5,616 nt of DNA from positions 1-5,616 of the forward strand of contig JAUJNJ010000152.1 of assembly GCA_030448225.1 (NCBI GenBank), in the 5' to 3' direction. Shown here one piece after another: positions 4,502 to 5,616 of this stretch (positions are counted from its first letter, which is position 1; each line of letters starts with the position of its first letter). Position numbers and translations under genes: made by a program. The notes below the pieces were generated by a model. That model made no database searches. It had not been told where the DNA came from and saw nothing but the letters and a program-made list of their open reading frames with translations. The stretch is from Phycisphaerae bacterium. Lineage in GTDB: Bacteria; Planctomycetota; Phycisphaerae; Tepidisphaerales; Tepidisphaeraceae.

Positions 4502-5616
4502 ATGGCCACGGACACGCTGCGCGACTTTATCGAACTGCTCGACCGCGAGGGGGAACTCGCCCGGGTGACCGCGCCGGTGGACCCGGTGCTGGAGATCGCC
4601 GAGGTCTGCGACCGCGTCAGCAAGTCGCCGGCGCCGCACCCGCACGGAGAGCTCGACCGCAACCCGGGCGCGAAGCTCGGCGGCAAGGCGCTGCTGTTCG
4701 AGAACGTGCGGGGGTCGGACATCCCCGTCGCGATCAACACGTTCGGCAGCTACTGGCGGGTGAACAAGGCGCTCGGCACCGAGAACCTCGCCGCGCTGGC
4801 CGACCGCGTGCAGCAACTGGTGAAGCCGGAGATCCCGACGAAGCTCATCGAGAAGATGAAGCGGCTGCCGGACCTGATCAAGATGGCCAGCTTCCCGCCG
4901 AAGACCGTGCGGAGCGGGATCTGCCAGCAGGTCGTGCACGAGGGGGACGCCGCCGACCTCTCGCGCCTGCCGATCATCCAGTGCTGGCCGCTCGACGGGA
5001 ACCTCGAGAGCGGGCAGGTGTTCGACCACATCGCGGCGGACGTGAAGGCCGGGAAGGTCTCCGAGCGCGGGACGGGCAAGTACATCACGCTCGGCGGGAT
5101 CTACACGCGCAACCCGGTCGACGGCTCACGCAACATCGGCATGTACCGCGTGCAGGTCTTCGGCAAGCGCAAGTGCGCGATGCACTGGCACATGCACCAC
5201 GACGGCGCGCGGCACTTCCGCCTCTGGCAGCGCAAGGGGGAGCGAATGCCGCTGGCGATCGCGCTGGGCGGCCCGAGCGTGATGCCCTACGCCGCCACCG
5301 CGCCGCTGCCGCCGGGCATCGAGGAACTGCTCTTCGCCGGCTTCCTCAACGGCGGCGGCGTCGAGCTCGTGAAGTGCCGGACGATCGACATGGAGGTGCC
5401 CGCCAACGCCGAGATCGTGATCGAGGGGTACGTCGACCCGAGCGAGAAACTCGTCGAGGGCCCGTTCGGCGATCACACGGGTTACTACTCGCTCGCCGAC
5501 CGGTACCCGGCGTTTCACGTCACGGCCATCACGCACCGCAAGGACCCGATCTACCCGACGACGATCGTCGGCAAGCCGCCGATGGAGGACTACTTCCTCG
5601 GCAAGGCGACCGAGCG
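4502..5616 (+). CDS. ubiD: UbiD-family prenyl-FMN-dependent decarboxylase, 3'-truncated by window edge
   Basis: UbiD enzymes use prenylated FMN (made by UbiX) to decarboxylate aromatic or alpha,beta-unsaturated acids, typically in ubiquinone or menaquinone synthesis. 371 codons are visible; E. coli UbiD is about 500 residues, so the C-terminal part is missing. The N-terminus LRDFIELLDREGELARV is the family opening and supports the ATG at 4502, although no ribosome site precedes it. The core NIGMYRVQ (211-218) carries the predicted metal-binding N211 and catalytic R216. H232 and E275 (in IEELLFAGF) align with the other metal ligands. EGPFGDHTGYY (319-329) supplies the catalytic E319 and an acidic D324, which is Glu in fungal Fdc1 but Asp in E. 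coli UbiD. A segment around 115-140 (KLIEKMKRLPDLIKMASFPP) appears to be an insertion between the N-terminal and core parts, as in longer UbiD relatives. The physiological substrate cannot be read from the sequence; a menaquinone-pathway role is plausible in planctomycetes. The gene symbol denotes the family. Confidence 0.92.
   Translation, partial: MATDTLRDFIELLDREGELARVTAPVDPVLEIAEVCDRVSKSPAPHPHGELDRNPGAKLGGKALLFENVRGSDIPVAINTFGSYWRVNKALGTENLAALADRVQQLVKPEIPTKLIEKMKRLPDLIKMASFPPKTVRSGICQQVVHEGDAADLSRLPIIQCWPLDGNLESGQVFDHIAADVKAGKVSERGTGKYITLGGIYTRNPVDGSRNIGMYRVQVFGKRKCAMHWHMHHDGARHFRLWQRKGERMPLAIALGGPSVMPYAATAPLPPGIEELLFAGFLNGGGVELVKCRTIDMEVPANAEIVIEGYVDPSEKLVEGPFGDHTGYYSLADRYPAFHVTAITHRKDPIYPTTIVGKPPMEDYFLGKATE

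Noticed and set aside
4445..5536. Minus-strand open frames opposite the ubiD-family gene
   Set aside because: The plus strand encodes a clear UbiD protein with conserved catalytic motifs; the minus-strand frames are shadows.
1..5616. Defence island, phage, toxin-antitoxin, biosynthetic cluster or retron-like system
   Set aside because: None of the four genes or intergenic structures shows reverse transcriptase, nuclease, toxin, integrase or modular synthase signatures; I see no evidence for a multi-gene novel system here.

Overview
The window is GC-rich DNA that most likely comes from a planctomycete, plausibly of the Phycisphaerae/Tepidisphaerales type. The main reason is the protein at 1048-2082, which starts with an LEPR-XLL-like signal (EQLERRVLLS) and continues with a DADGD/GPGTGT segment and a repetitive beta-solenoid-like body, a style common in planctomycetes. 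The SH3-domain exported protein and the dispersed intergenic palindromes fit this. The taxonomic assignment is inference.

Layout. (1) 1-473, minus strand: most of infC (translation initiation factor IF-3), cut by the left edge. It has no usable ATG start; a perfect AGGAGG lies 8 nt before an in-frame ATT, the unusual start codon typical of infC. (2) 474-1047: a roughly 570-bp divergent intergenic region with GC-rich hairpins near infC and an AT-richer promoter-like patch at 889-963. (3) 1048-2082, plus strand: a 344-residue LEPR-XLL-type protein of unknown function. (4) 2083-2527: intergenic, with a near-perfect 23-bp palindrome, short direct repeats and a candidate promoter (TTTACA-N17-CAGAAT). 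(5) 2528-3958, plus strand: a 476-residue exported protein with two SH3b domains, an Ala/Pro-rich linker, a coiled coil and a C-terminal beta-rich domain. A textbook intrinsic terminator (3986-4022) follows it, so it looks monocistronic. (6) 4023-4501: an intergenic cluster of repeats: GAAG-type 9-nt repeats in opposite orientations around a REP/MITE-like inverted-repeat element that contains a canonical G-quadruplex motif. (7) 4502-5616, plus strand: the first 371 codons of a UbiD-family prenyl-FMN-dependent decarboxylase, cut by the right edge, possibly read from a leaderless mRNA.

The four genes do not form one pathway: a translation factor, two envelope-type proteins and a probable quinone-pathway decarboxylase, each apparently in its own transcription unit. 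I see no tRNA, rRNA, CRISPR array, transposase, phage gene or defence system. The points most worth a second look are the AUU start of infC, the repeat/G-quadruplex cluster upstream of ubiD, the possible leaderless ubiD promoter, and a 10-mer shared by the upstream regions of the two exported-protein genes.
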